DNA of 42,618 nucleotides. Source: Zygnema cylindricum (Eukaryota > Streptophyta > Zygnematophyceae > Zygnematales > Zygnemataceae). Under the pieces are notes generated by a model. That model was given only the letters and a program-made list of their open reading frames with translations. It had not been told where the DNA came from and did no database searches. This document shows positions 30,890 through 41,032 of the stretch, piece by piece. Numbering within the stretch: the stretch's first letter is position 1; each line of letters starts with the position of its first letter. The translations under genes and the position numbers were made by a program. The stretch is from the NCBI GenBank assembly GCA_037447655.1, contig JBBHKE010001864.1:1-42618 (forward strand). The letters run 5' to 3'.

Positions 30890-31622
30890 ATCTATTTGTC
30901 TATCTATCTGTCAATCTATATCTGTCTAATTATCTGTCTAATCTAATTATCTATCTAATCTCATTATATGTCTAATTTAATTATCTGCCCAATCTAATTA
31001 TCTCCCTATCTATCTAATCAAATTATCTATCTTATCTAATTTTCTATCTAATCTAATTGTCTATCTAATCTAATTGTCTTTCTAATCTAATAACCTGTCT
31101 AATCTAATTATCTGTCAAATCTCATTATCTGCCTATCTATCTAATCCAAGTATCTATCTAATCTAAGTATCTGTCCAATCTAATTATCTATCTAATCTCA
31201 TTATCTGCCTATCTATATAATCTAAGTATCTATCTAATCTAATTATCTATATAAACAAATTGTCTATCTGATCTAATTATCTATCTAATCTTATTATCCA
31301 TCGAATCTAGTTATCTGTCTAATCTAATTATCTGTCTAATCTTATTTCTCTAATCTAATTATCTACCTAATCTAATTATCTCTCTAATCTAATTATCTGT
31401 CAAATATAATTATCTGTCTAACCTAACTATCTCTCTAACCTAACTATCTCTCTAACCTAATTATCTCTCTAATCTAACTATCTCTCTAATCTAACTATCT
31501 CTCTAATCTAACTATCTCTCTAATCTAACTATCTATCTAATCTAATTATCTATCTAATCTAACTATCTATCTATCTAACTATTTATCTATCTATCTATCT
31601 GTCTATCTATCTATCTATTTAT
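30890..31622 (+). repeat. Microsatellite (atctaattatct)n
   Basis: About 730 bp of tatctaatctaattatctgt-type units, becoming (tcta)n near 31560-31620. It is the reverse complement of the microsatellite at 26909-27570, which extends the inverted symmetry of the palindrome outward. Confidence 0.92.
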
Positions 31623-31655
31623 GTATCTACATTACTAACCCCATTTTTTATATGA

Positions 31656-31865
31656 TGTTTTTTACATGGGACATGGGAGGATGGAATAATTACACATCAA
31701 TTGCAATGTATCATCAACAAACACCGAAACCATTTCGACGGCGAAGAAGTGCCACCTTCTTTAGCAAGGGCATGGGAAACCCTCGGAAATTCTCACGACG
31801 TCGACGCAAGTACTCAAGACGAAGAGGTTACAGACGAACAATTCACGGAAGGGGACGAATTTTAA
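31656..31865 (+). CDS. Short acidic reading frame, possible last exon
   Basis: An open frame ends with DGEEVPPSLARAWETLG and an acidic tail (VTDEQFTEGDEF, TAA at 31863-31865). An Arg-rich frame overlaps it in another phase, but its arginines come mostly from CGA and CGG codons that are the shifted image of GAC and GAA codons, so the acidic frame is more believable. It has no ATG and would need an upstream splice site. Its place just after the right-arm microsatellite suggests it could be the terminal exon of the gene starting at 30089, with the microsatellite in an intron. Confidence 0.35.
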   Translation, partial: CFLHGTWEDGIITHQLQCIINKHRNHFDGEEVPPSLARAWETLGNSHDVDASTQDEEVTDEQFTEGDEF

Positions 31866-32039
31866 GCCCTTGTTAATGCCTAAGCATTCCCCATGTATGT
31901 TTTTTTAGTGTATTTTAGAGTGTAGAAGAGGCAGTTTCAGTTAATGAGAGGGCTTCTTAGTGAATATATAGGAGCCTCTGACAATTTGAAAAAATCACCG
32001 CAGGTTGAGTGGAATCTAGCGATAGCAATTCAGTATGTC
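31866..32039. other. Short spacer before copia B
   Basis: No feature recognised; the left boundary of copia B is not defined. Confidence 0.3.
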
Positions 32040-32167
32040 TTAGATAAATGAAGAGTCTAATCAGGAAGCTTTTAAAGTTACTAGACAAGCTGAAGCTTTT
32101 AATACAGAAAACGCTCAAAAAGAAGAGTTTCAAAATAGTCAGATTCAATATTCTCAAAGATTTGATA

Positions 32168-32209
32168 TATGCTATTATTGTAATGAAAAATGTAATGGCT
32201 ATAGAAGTT
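32168..32209 (+). pseudogene. Copia B: gag zinc knuckle, mutated
   Basis: The frame reads CYYCNEKCNGYRSC. Against the CCHC pattern C-x2-C-x4-H-x4-C the cysteines fit, but the histidine position is Asn and the preceding Gly is Cys. Single-base changes (GGT to TGT, CAT to AAT) would explain both. The knuckle could no longer bind zinc normally. Confidence 0.6.
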
Positions 32210-32316
32210 GTCCAAAATAAATAAAGGCTGCTGAAATTGGAAAATTTTGTCCAGGCTGGTATATACGAAAATAAGAGTTTCGCCAACCTACACAAAAATT
32301 TGCCTTCACCTCAAAT

Positions 32317-33315
32317 ATGATGGAAAAGGCAGAACAAAAAGTTAGTTTTTTGGAAACAAAGGAAAATACCATTTTAGGTCTCAATAACACGACTACAAAA
32401 GATTTTGGCTGGAAAATAGATACGAAAAAGGAAGGTATAATAGAAAGTGTAGAATTTAGCAAAAATGAAGAAGTTTGTAATGGATGTGCTCGAAAGGATA
32501 CATATAAATCCTTTTCTTTGCGAAAGTAACCATAGAACATAAAAAATGTTAGAATTAGTTCACTTTGATATATAAAGACCGGCTAAACTCGCATCAGTAG
32601 GAGGTATAAGATACATGGTGACGTTCACAGATGACTATTCATGCTACACGAAAATTAATACATGAAGGAGAAAAGTGAAGTGTTTTCCCACTTCAAAAAA
32701 TTCAAAACCTGGAGCGAGGAAATTCAAGGAATTGGAATACGAACATTGAGATTGGACAACAAAGAAGAACATCTATCACGAGATTTCATTACTTATCTTC
32801 AAGAATATTAAATATCTTATAAAAATTTAGAGAAAATTGACAAAGCAGAAGGAGTAAACAGAACATTAAGAGAAATTGCCACATCAATGCTTTTATACAA
32901 AAGTGTAGATTTGAAATTCTTGGCTGAAGCTTGAAATTGTGCCACATATATTAAAAATAGAGTAGAGTCTAGAGTAATCAAAAGAAAGTCACCTCATGAG
33001 ATGTGGACGGGAAGAAAACCAATAGTTAGGCATCTTAATGTATTTGGTAGCAAGGTTCTTATTTCTTATAGTACTCAAAATAAGTGGAAAATGGAGGTGA
33101 AAGGTATACCAAGACCCGTAGTCGGACTCCTAGTTGGTTACGATAATTTGTTAGAAGAATATAGAGTATATGTACCTGAGAAGAATAAGATAGTAATAAC
33201 AAGAAATATCATTATCAAAGTTGAAGAGAAATTAGCAATTCTCAATCAATTGATAGAAAGACAGAAAACGTTACTGACTATGATATCTTTAAACACAGGA
33301 TGGATCAAGTTGTAA
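32317..33315 (+). pseudogene. Copia B: integrase
   Basis: The frame 32317-32529 holds the end of the zinc-binding region (EEVCNGCARKDTYKSFS). After a gap with a TAA, the core continues with VGGIRYMVTFTDDYS, IRTLRLDNKEEHLSRDF, VNRTLREIATSMLLY and KNRVESRV. An uninterrupted 104-codon frame (33001-33315) follows with SPHEMWTGRKP, HLNVFGSKV and VGLLVGYDN. In the canonical protein DNGGE and QQNGVAER stand where DNKEE and KAEGVNR are seen here, so the active site is damaged. Confidence 0.75.
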
Positions 33316-33342
33316 CGTTACAAGAACTTGAGAAGGTGCATA

Positions 33343-33565
33343 TCTCATCGCTAAACTAGCAACGAGATGATCTTGTCGCTAGATCATTAATGACGGGGGC
33401 CGGAATAAAAACAAGAAGTAGCGACGAAAAAACTTCATCGCTGAACCTGGGACGAGATGATGTCGTCGCTAAAATTATGAAAACGTTCACAAGAGGGTGA
33501 ACCAAAGGTAAAAAAAAGTATGCCGTATCGTTGGACAAGCGACGAGACCCCCCGTCGCTAGACCA
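33343..33565. mobile_element. Nested element with TCGTCGCT/AGCGACGA repeats
   Basis: At least six copies of TCGTCGCT-like or AGCGACGA-like words in both orientations lie within 220 bp (about 33347, 33373, 33418, 33437, 33462, 33538, 33552), with gacgagatgat repeated. Such inverted short repeats are typical of the subterminal regions of some plant CACTA-type elements; that assignment is inference. It sits between integrase and RNase H remnants of copia B, where RT should be. Confidence 0.5.
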
Positions 33566-34014
33566 AGAATTTTAAATACCGATGGATCGTTGCTGGCGGA
33601 AAGACCAAAAACTGACAGTTGGATAAAACCTCCACCACCAGCCTCAAAATTTCCGGGGGGGAGATGGAGAATTAATCCGCAGAATGCTATTGGAAACTGT
33701 TACGCAATATTTGAAAATAAAATGGAGCCTCTTACCCTTCAAGAGGCAATTATAGAATTCGAAAAATAGCATAAGGTAACTACAATAAATGATAGTGTGT
33801 CACCTATTTTGGACGCCCAAACTTGGGAAAGTGTGGAACTCTCACTTGATCAAAAAGCTATTAGAAGTGAAAAAAAAAATATAGAATAACCTATGAAAGA
33901 AAAACAAAAATTAAGACAATTTTATAATACAAGTTCAGACTACAAAATTTAGAGGAGACTAAAAATATCCTTGCTATACAAGTAGAAAGAGGTAGGAATA
34001 ACAGGATCATCAGA

Positions 34015-34347
34015 TTGACAAGAAAAAAAACAATAGGAAATATGTTAGAAAACTTTGAAATGATGGATGAAAAGGGAATTGCTACTCCTACGGAATTCGG
34101 ACAAAAGTTAGAAGGTAGAAAGACAAATTTTGACAACATTGTAAGAGACAGTCTGGAGTTACGGGAGTCGAAATTTACAGCAAGGATTCTCTATAGATAC
34201 AGTTTTTGGATTCTAATTCATTTATATGAATTGCATAAAACATGTTATTGCAACAATCATAGGAGGTTTGAGCATAAGTCTACAAAAACGGACAAAGATA
34301 GACTGGAAATTGACGATAAAAGTATTAAGGTATTTAGGTGGTTCTAG
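34015..34347 (+). pseudogene. Copia B: RT thumb / RNase H fragment
   Basis: The 110-codon frame includes NMLENFEMMDEKGIATPTEF and GQKLEG, matching the RT-RNase H connection of copia elements. Later KTDKDRLEID stands just before where the CDAD motif should be, but that motif is not found and the frame breaks. Confidence 0.6.
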
Positions 34348-34480
34348 TCTACTTGCAGGGATGCTTATGGATTAAGTGGATTATGTTGTTCTACAACCAC
34401 AGTTGTAAGAGGAGAACTAGCAGTAGTAGTGGAAGTAGACATAGAAAACATCAGTAACTATCAAACACCTACTCAACAAC

Positions 34481-34925
34481 CAATTTTCAGCTAACACAAA
34501 ATATGAATAAAAAATCGAATATGCCTCAAATTTCCCACAGTGATACACAACAAAGTAAACTGACAATTCCCAAAATTGCAGCTCAAATGACGAAGTAAAC
34601 CATAAGATATAACTCTTTGAAGTTTCCCAAAATCTGCCCTTAAAATGTCATAATCCCAAAACTAGATGATACAAAATTGGCTAAGTCATAAACTATATAC
34701 TCACATTGAGTATATCTACTTGTTACAATAATTCGGGTAGCCGTACTACAAAACTATCCTGACCTACGACAAAGTATCCAGTCTGTACTTTACTGAACAG
34801 TGAGTACCTCCAAAAACCTAATTATTATTTTCCAAAAACCTAATTACCGAAACACTATTTTTTATTACACTAAACTACAAAACAATGTTCTTCAAATATT
34901 TTCAGACACGAAACCGTACAATAAA
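34481..34925. other. Unassigned spacer
   Basis: AT-rich sequence between copia B and the LTR of copia C. It may include remains of a copia B LTR, but I see no defined ends. Confidence 0.35.
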
Positions 34926-35388
34926 TGTTCCAGGTGCTTAGTCAGCGGTAGTCGCTAAAGTCTAGCCGACTGTAGCAGTGTAGTACGAAGCACCTTAGTG
35001 CTTCGTCACTTGTGGTCCCACGTGAATCACGCTTGTGGTTCCAAGTGAATCGCGTCCATTGGCACGAATTCAATCAATGATCATAATGTCGAACCGTACC
35101 ATATATTTCCGAAGTAACCGGTTCAAATTTAATTCGTCTGATCCGGTGAATCCAATCGTCTCTTGCGTGACGCGTGTAACTCATTCTCGGTGCCACTCTA
35201 TAAAACCTGCATACGTTTCTCTTGCTGACGCGCATCGTTGTAAAAGTACAATACACTCTATTGTAGTTTTTCTACTGTAACACTAATTAAGGTAAGTACT
35301 ATAGCAGACTAATTCAAAAATATTCTAAGTTGTTTTAGCATCTTTTCACAACACTATCTACTGAAATAAAGATTTCCAATTTTCAACA
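34926..35388 (-). repeat. Probable 3' LTR of copia C
   Basis: The right end is firm: plus-strand ttttcaaca (ending 35388) adjoins ctcccctaaatc, so on minus a PPT GATTTAGGGGAG is followed by TGTTGAAAATTG. The left end at 34926 (TGTTCC) is only a guess from the TG rule and the TGTT/AACA ends. It contains a tacgaagcac/gtgcttcgt stem near 34983-35008. Confidence 0.5.
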
Positions 35389-35411
35389 CTCCCCTAAATC
35401 TTTAGACTTAG

Positions 35412-35669
35412 TTACTCACTTAGTCCAATAGTCTCTCTGCAAAACTGTAACTTAGAAGCAAGAAGGGCTTTTGTTAACATGTTAGCCACCATCTTCTCGT
35501 CTAGTAAATAACACAATTTTATATATTTTGCACGTACTTTTTTCTTTGACAAAGTGAAGTCCAACATCCATGTGTTTGCTCTTAAGGTGATGGCTAGGGT
35601 TAGAGGCAATTGCAATGGTTGCCTGGTTGTCACACCAAATAGCCTAACGACCTGTTTGCTTAAATCCAA
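35412..35669 (-). pseudogene. Copia C: end of RNase H
   Basis: In the frame ending at 35412, ANMLTKALLASKLQFCRETI is the typical copia C-terminus. The earlier AIWCDNQATIAIA and HLKSKHMDV are encoded in a shifted frame, so an indel lies near 35570. The stop is followed 24 bp later by the LTR. Confidence 0.7.
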
Positions 35670-36372
35670 GTTATTATAAAATGGATTTGACCCATAGGAG
35701 CTCTTTGAGGGCGAAAAGTGCTACAATATATTCTGACTCCTTTGTGGATTGAGGTGTAACCTTTGTAATTTGCTACTCTAGCAGCAAGTTCCATCTCCAA
35801 TCTTCAAAACAAATCCAGTTTTAGATTTTCTGCTTGGCATGTCTCCATAGCTAGCATCGCTCTACGTTTGTATTTTCACCTCTCTTCCTCTAAGTACAAG
35901 CTTAAGATTTCGAGTACCTGCAAGATATCTCAGCACCCTTTTTTGTTGCTTTTCTGTCTGTCTTTGCAGAATCACTTTTACTCAAGACTCCCACAACTGC
36001 TGCAATGTCGGGTCTCGTAAAGTTCATAAAATATATAAGACTTCCAACTACCTATCTATATGGCTTTGAAGCCATAAACTCTTCCTCCCCTGTCTCTAGA
36101 CTCTCACAAACCATTATGCATGAGTCTGACTCAATTCCTTCCAATTTTTGACTGAATTCTATGAGAGTTAAAGATCCTTTCACATCTTTCATTTCAAATC
36201 TTTCCAACATGTTACGTATTGCTTCTTTCTAAGTCAACATAATCAGCCTTTTTTTTCTGTCTCTTTCTACCGGTATACCTAAGATATACGTGGCTTCTCC
36301 GAGGTCCTTCATGTCAAACCTAGACCTTAAAGCCGCTTTAATACGGTTTATTTCATCCATTGACTTACTTTT

Positions 36373-36772
36373 TTATAAAAGGTCATCCACATATACAACA
36401 ATGTAAATTATCCCATCTTCCCTTTGTATAACATATACAAAATGTTCTGAGCTAATTCTCTTAAAACCTAGCCCAGTCAAAAAATTATCTAACTTCAAAT
36501 TCCATTGTCTAGGGGCTTGTTTCAGCCCATACAAAGATTTCATCAGTTTACACACCAATTCCTCCTTTCCTTTTTCTACATACATATTAGGTTGTTTCAT
36601 GTAGATGGTCTTTTCTAATTCTCCATGCAAGAAAGCAGTTTTGACATCCATTTGATGTATTTCCATATTCTCTATAGCCGCTAGACTTAGCAAAATTTTG
36701 ACAGTAGGAAATCTAACAACTAGAGAGAAGGTTTCTTCAAAATCAATACCTTCTTTTTGATTATACCCCTTG
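36373..36772 (-). pseudogene. Copia C: reverse transcriptase core
   Basis: A ~130-codon uninterrupted frame with DFEETFSLVVRF, QMDVKTAFLHGELEKTIYM, KSLYGLKQAPRQWN and the catalytic YVDD in IVVYVDDLL, then a stop. FSLVVRF replaces the usual FSPVVRF. It is N-terminally cut off at the junction with copia D. Confidence 0.82.
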
Positions 36773-36788
36773 TTTTGATCCATTCAAT

Positions 36789-36805
36789 TGGGATCGGAGC
36801 AGGTT
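36789..36805 (+). other. Primer binding site of copia D
   Basis: TGGGATCGGAGCAGGTT lies two bases after the LTR-end CA at 36785-36786. It differs by one base from the PBS of the LARD-like element (TGGTATCGGAGCAGGTT) and is the initiator tRNA-Met type. Confidence 0.75.
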
Positions 36806-36836
36806 AGCTCCACATTGAGGATCTAGTGAGTTAGGT

Positions 36837-37956
36837 ATGGGAGGGAAGAAAAAGAAGAACACACCCTCTCCATCCGGACTCAGGATGCCTTTGGGGACCT
36901 CGAGAACTCCGCCGACACCCGAGCCATCTCTTCAGGGTCTGAGCGAACGAGAATTCAGTTTTGGTGAAAGAATTGCCCCAAATTCCGAGCAAGTCGTTGC
37001 AAGCTAAACCCTTTGGATTGGATCAACCTAAAGAGAAGGAACATTATGAGATTCGGTTATATAGAGACACTTATAAAGAGTGGGAGAAATTTAAGAAACA
37101 AAAGGATAAAAAGGTGAAAAATGAAAATGTTTCGGTAAAAGAGGAATTAAATGGCAGCTCTAGCTCTAGTTCTAGTAGCAGCTCAGATAATACAAATGAT
37201 GATGAAAAATATAAGAAAAAAAAAATAGAAGAGGATTTTGATTTTGATTTTGATAATGAGTTCGAAGGAGAAGAAGATTTTCGAATGGGAGGCAAGCCGG
37301 TTATCTTTGACGGATCGAACTACGCTATTTGGAAGAAGATAATGAGAGCGAGTCTCATCTTGAAGAAGTTATGGAAGATCGTCAACGGCAAGGAGAAAAT
37401 GCCAAAAGATCACAAGGCGCAGAATTTGTGGAGATTGAAAGATATGGCTGCCATGAATGCATTAATTCAAAGTTGTACCGGATCGGTCCATGATTATTTT
37501 CTTATTCATGATACAGCACATAAATGTTGGCAAACATTAGAAAATCATTTTGAGAAAAGAGTCAAAGATAAGGCAAATTATGTGTTCAAGGATTTTATTA
37601 AGTTTAAGTTTAAGCATAATGAGTCAATAGATGATGGAGTCAAAAGATTTTATATTTTGTTGGAGCAATTGAGTAGTCTTGGTAAAATTTTACCCGAAAA
37701 TGAAAAGTTACAAGTGTTCTTAGAGGGATTACCCGAAAGATATTCTACGTCTAGTGAAATAATTCAACCTAAACGCAAGGCTACACTTGAGTATGCGGTG
37801 AATTATTTGAAGTCCATTGAGAAGTCTAGAGAGAGTGCAGGTAGAGGTTTTGAAAGTAGTGGAATCCATAATGTAAATACCTCGAATTCCCCAGATCTTA
37901 ATTTGTTCCGAGGAAATTTTAGACGAGGGGTATTAGAGGAAATTTTAGAGGAATAG
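36837..37956 (+). pseudogene. Copia D: gag, frameshifted
   Basis: The likely original start is ATG 36837 (MGGKKKKNTPSPSGLRMPLG), whose frame ends at TAA 37005-37007. The main frame (to 37956) takes over within 36961-37005, so an indel lies there. It encodes a charged region with a Ser run and a Glu/Asp/Phe-rich stretch, then the UBN2-type capsid domain (FDGSNYAIWKKIMRASL, HKCWQTLENHF, LSSLGKILPENEKLQVFLEG, LPERYS). A second frameshift near 37927 separates it from the zinc knuckles. Confidence 0.85.
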
Positions 37957-38366
37957 GTAGGGAAAGAAGTCAAAATGTTGGATTTTGTAGAAGTCAATTT
38001 GATAAATCTAACACCACTAACGTGACTTGTTTCAAATGTGAAAAAATTGGGCATTTTGCACCCGAGTGCTCGGATAAGGAGAAGAGATGCAATATTTGCC
38101 ATAAGTGGGGACATGTGAGTTCACATTGTTTCCAACGAGAAGGGGAAAATTCTTCCTTTTATGACGATCAAAGAAATGGACGAGGACGTGGCCGAGGACG
38201 TGGCCGAGGGCGCGGACGAGGTCGTGGCCAAGTAAGAGGATTCGGTTATCAAAGAAACTATACGGAATTTGAAAAAGATATTGAGGAGCGACATTACAAT
38301 TTGACTATTTTATTGGACGAGAAAACCGGAGCAATTTTGAATTCGGCTCATGTAATCATTGTGTAA
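37957..38366 (+). pseudogene. Copia D: gag zinc knuckles
   Basis: Two CCHC knuckles, CFKCEKIGHFAPEC and CNICHKWGHVSSHC, both complete, are followed by a Gly-Arg repeat from gga cga gga cgt codons (38175-38230). The frame belongs to gag but is out of phase with the capsid part. It also goes out of frame near 38335, before the protease. Confidence 0.85.
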
Positions 38367-38698
38367 AAGATTGGATTATTGATACTGGCGAAACTCATCA
38401 TGTGTGTACGGATTTAAGTTTATTTTCGGATACAAAGAAGCTTACGATTCCAAAGAATGTCACAGTTGCGAGTGGACATGTGATTCCGGTGGACACGGTT
38501 GGAACGGTCCGAAATGATTTACCGGTGAGAGATAAATTTGGAAATGTTAGAGTGCATAAAGCTAAGTTGAATGATGCTTTGTTTATTCCTAATGGAGTGG
38601 TGAATTTGGTTAGTGTTCCTCAAATTCAAAAGGCCGAAGGTAGAGTTATTACGTTGGAGGATTTAAGAATCATGATTAAAAGTAAGGAAGGAATTTAA
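38336..38698 (+). pseudogene. Copia D: aspartic protease region
   Basis: The frame reads CNHCVKDWIIDTGETHHVC, with DTG as the catalytic triad start and HH as in the copia consensus. LNDALFIPNGVVNLVSVPQI marks the end of the domain. It stops at 38698 (TAA), before the pre-integrase segment. Confidence 0.75.
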
Positions 38699-38742
38699 AT
38701 TGGGGAAGGATTTGTGTCGGATAATTTGGTTAGTAAGTTAAT

Positions 38743-39100
38743 TTGGAAACAGCCGGTAAAAGAGGAACCTTCTATGCTTTCTGTGGAGATGGAGAAGGCG
38801 ACCTTAGCCTTTGGCATCATCGGTTATGCCACACTTCGGAGGAAAACATTAAAATGATGATTAAGAATTCTTCGGTGAGAGGTTTGGAATTGGCGACCGG
38901 AGAAAAGGTGAATGGATCTAATGGTTGTAGCAACGGGAAGCAAAAGAGGAAACCGCACCCTGTCAAAAATGTACAATTTCGAGCGAGTCAACCTTGGGAA
39001 CTTATTCATGTGGATCTATGTGGACCTATTAAGCCAATAAGTCTTGGTGGAAATAGATATATTTTTATGATTGTTGATGATTTTCCCGAAAGAAGCACAT
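38743..39100 (+). pseudogene. Copia D: pre-integrase and integrase start, truncated
   Basis: The frame includes GDLSLWHHRLCHTSEENIKM, the zinc-binding stretch with NGCSNGKQKRKPH (the first Cys of the usual CxxC replaced by Ser), WELIHVDLCGPIKP and YIFMIVDDF. The integrase then stops abruptly: after VDDF the sequence is RT (see below). The rest of the rve core and the integrase C-terminus have been deleted. Confidence 0.8.
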
Positions 39101-40298
39101 CCATCAAATGGACGTGGAGACCGCCTTCCTCAATGGAGATCTCGAGGAGGAGGTTTATATGAAGATTTCTGAAGGAGTACCATCCAAACCCGGTTTAGTG
39201 TGGAGACTAAAAATATCCTTGTATGGGTTGAAGCAAGAACCGATGACATGGTATTTACGCTTACATAAGGTTTTGATTGATTTTGGATTTATGAAAACAA
39301 TTTCAGATTCCGGTGTATATGTGAAAGGAAATGGAGTGGATCAAATTATTTTTAGTGTCTATATGGATGATTTTATTATGGTGTCAGATAGTTTAGAGAA
39401 AATTAAAGAATTGAAGTCTTATTTGAAGAAGCATTTTAAGCTGACAAATTTAGGTGAAGCAAAATATATATTGGACATTGAGGTGATTATGAGTAAATTC
39501 GGATGTATTAAATTGAGTCAAGAACAATATTGTAAAGAAGTTCTTACTCGGTTTTCTATGTTAGGTTCTAATCCCCTTAGCACACCTCTAGACCCAAAAT
39601 TACAGCTTAACAAATTTGATGATGAGGAAATTGTTAATGTCCCTTATAAAAAGGCAATTGGATGCCTAATGTATTTGAGTGTAGGGACAAGACCGGATAT
39701 TTCTGCAGCTGTTTCAACTGTAAGGAGGTACAGTCAAGCTCCAAAGAAGCAACATTGGGAATCGGTCAAGCGGATTTTCAGGTATTTGGCCGGAACATTG
39801 GACATTGGATTAGTTTACCGAAGTAGAGACGATTTGGATTGCTTCGGATATTGCGATGCTGACCGGGGAGGAGACTTTGACACGAGAAAATCCACCTCTG
39901 GTTATGCTTTTGTATTAAGTGGAGCGGCAATCTCATGGAGCTCCAGATTACAGCCTACGGTGGCTTTAAGTTCAACTGCAGCGGAGTACATGTCGGCTTG
40001 TCAAGCGGCGAAAGCTTCAATTTGGATTAACGACATGTTGAGTGGGTTGGGAATTTTTGTGAAGTGCATCAGGATTTATTCATACTGTATAAGTAGTATT
40101 GCTTTAGTGAAGAATCCAGTGTTTCATAAAAGGACAAAGCATATTAGAATTCAGTGGCATTTTGTGAGAGATTTGGTGAAGGATAAAGAGTTAGAATTTA
40201 TATTTGTTCCTACTTTAGAGGAGGCAACAGATATGTTGACTAAAGCTGCAATGCATGATGTATTTGTTAGAGGGATACCTAAATTAGGGTTAATTTGA
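39095..40298 (+). pseudogene. Copia D: reverse transcriptase and RNase H
   Basis: A single open frame of about 400 codons starts at IHQMDVETAFLNGDLEEEVYM, so the first part of RT is missing. It has KISLYGLKQEPMTWYLRLH, an atypical active site YMDD in VYMDDFIMVS, VGTRPDISAAVS, FGYCDADRGGD (Arg for the usual Trp), AISWSSRLQPTVALSSTAAEYM and KRTKHIRIQWHFV. The CDN motif of RNase H is replaced (IYSYCISSIAL), so a catalytic Asp appears lost. The TGA at 40296-40298 lies 44 bp before the LTR. Confidence 0.85.
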
Positions 40299-40330
40299 GT
40301 TTGTTCAGTAGTTAGTATAAATCGTCACAT

Positions 40331-40342
40331 TTGTAGGGGGAA
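40331..40342 (+). other. Polypurine tract of copia D
   Basis: ttgtagggggaa directly precedes the LTR start TGTTAGG at 40343. Confidence 0.75.
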
Positions 40343-40922
40343 TGTTAGGATTGCAATGTGGGATTTTGTCGATGTTGGTTCGTTTTTAGTGTGGGTCAAT
40401 TTTGTCGTGCGTCACGTCACGCATTTTGTTTCGTTTCATTATTACTTTTAGTTTTGTTTGATTAAGTGTGAACGGTTTGGTCCATTTCGTTTGTGTACGG
40501 GACTTCTAGTATTTCAATTCGTGCGTAGTACTTCTACCAGTTTCGTTTCACGTAGGTTAAGTTGTACTTTAAGTATTGTACTTCTAGACGTTTTGTTTCG
40601 AGTATTTCCACTTTGCGTCTTACTCTATTTTGCGTCTAAGTACATGTGACGCTTCTAGAATTAGATTTTTTGATGTAATCTGCGACTAAGTCAAAATGCC
40701 AACCAGTGAGGGAATTAGACACAATTAAGGAGAAATTATTGTAGAACTAATGTATGAGAATTAATGTGAATTCCTTTTCTGAATTATGTAATGTCTCTAT
40801 CTATGTTCATGAGAATTTAATGTGTAAGAGCTGGTTGATAATTAACATTGAGTTAAATTCGCTTCCGCGTTGTGTAATTTGTCAATTTTCTGCGCATTCC
40901 GATTGTGTTATCGATCCTTTCA
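40343..40922 (+). repeat. 3' LTR of copia D (~580 bp)
   Basis: It begins TGTTAGGATTGC after the PPT. The end at 40922 is set by gatcctttca followed by attg, which parallels gatccattca followed by attggg at the 5' LTR remnant. The right end is therefore inferred. Confidence 0.65.
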
Positions 40923-41032
40923 ATTGAAAGCTCATGAACCTAAGAAAAAAATGCATCACCAAAATCATGGACAAGGATAGTTTTAATATTTACTAACAGC
41001 TAGTAAAAGGTTCCTTAAATTATATGTAGTTA
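40923..41032. other. Short spacer
   Basis: It contains atgcatcaccaaaatc (about 40950), repeated at about 41115. Nothing else was seen. Confidence 0.4.

Larger units (their letters stand above)
32040..34480 (+). mobile_element. Ty1/copia retrotransposon B, heavily decayed
   Basis: Plus-strand remnants in order: gag zinc knuckle (about 32168), integrase zinc region (32317-32529), integrase core (32550-33300), then RT thumb/RNase H pieces (33920-34480). The catalytic RT is missing; a different repeat (33343-33565) lies in its place. Many stops and frameshifts occur. No LTR, PBS or PPT could be assigned. The RNase H-side motif NMLENFEMMDEKG is close to NMLERFEMKD of copia C, so the two belong to related lineages. 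Confidence 0.75.
35389..36772 (-). mobile_element. Ty1/copia retrotransposon C, 3' part only
   Basis: Minus-strand RT (from about 36772), RT thumb, RNase H and PPT are present, and everything upstream is missing. At least four stops interrupt the RT-RNase H region between 36373 and 35670. The 5' break lies within the RT sequence just before KGYNQKEG, directly beside the end of copia D's 5' LTR remnant, so the insertion of D or a deletion removed the rest. Confidence 0.8.
36773..40922 (+). mobile_element. Ty1/copia retrotransposon D
   Basis: The best preserved copia here. The order is 5' LTR remnant (~14 bp), PBS, gag, two zinc knuckles, protease, start of integrase, (deletion), RT, RNase H, PPT and 3' LTR. 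The 5' LTR is reduced to ttttgatccattca, matching the 3' LTR end gatcctttca. Frameshifts separate gag segments, and a deletion joins the integrase to RT near 39090. It cannot be autonomous. Confidence 0.88.

Noticed and set aside
31652-31876. Arg-rich 74-codon plus frame
   Set aside because: Its arginines are mostly CGA or CGG, the shifted image of GAC/GAA codons. The overlapping acidic frame is more plausible.
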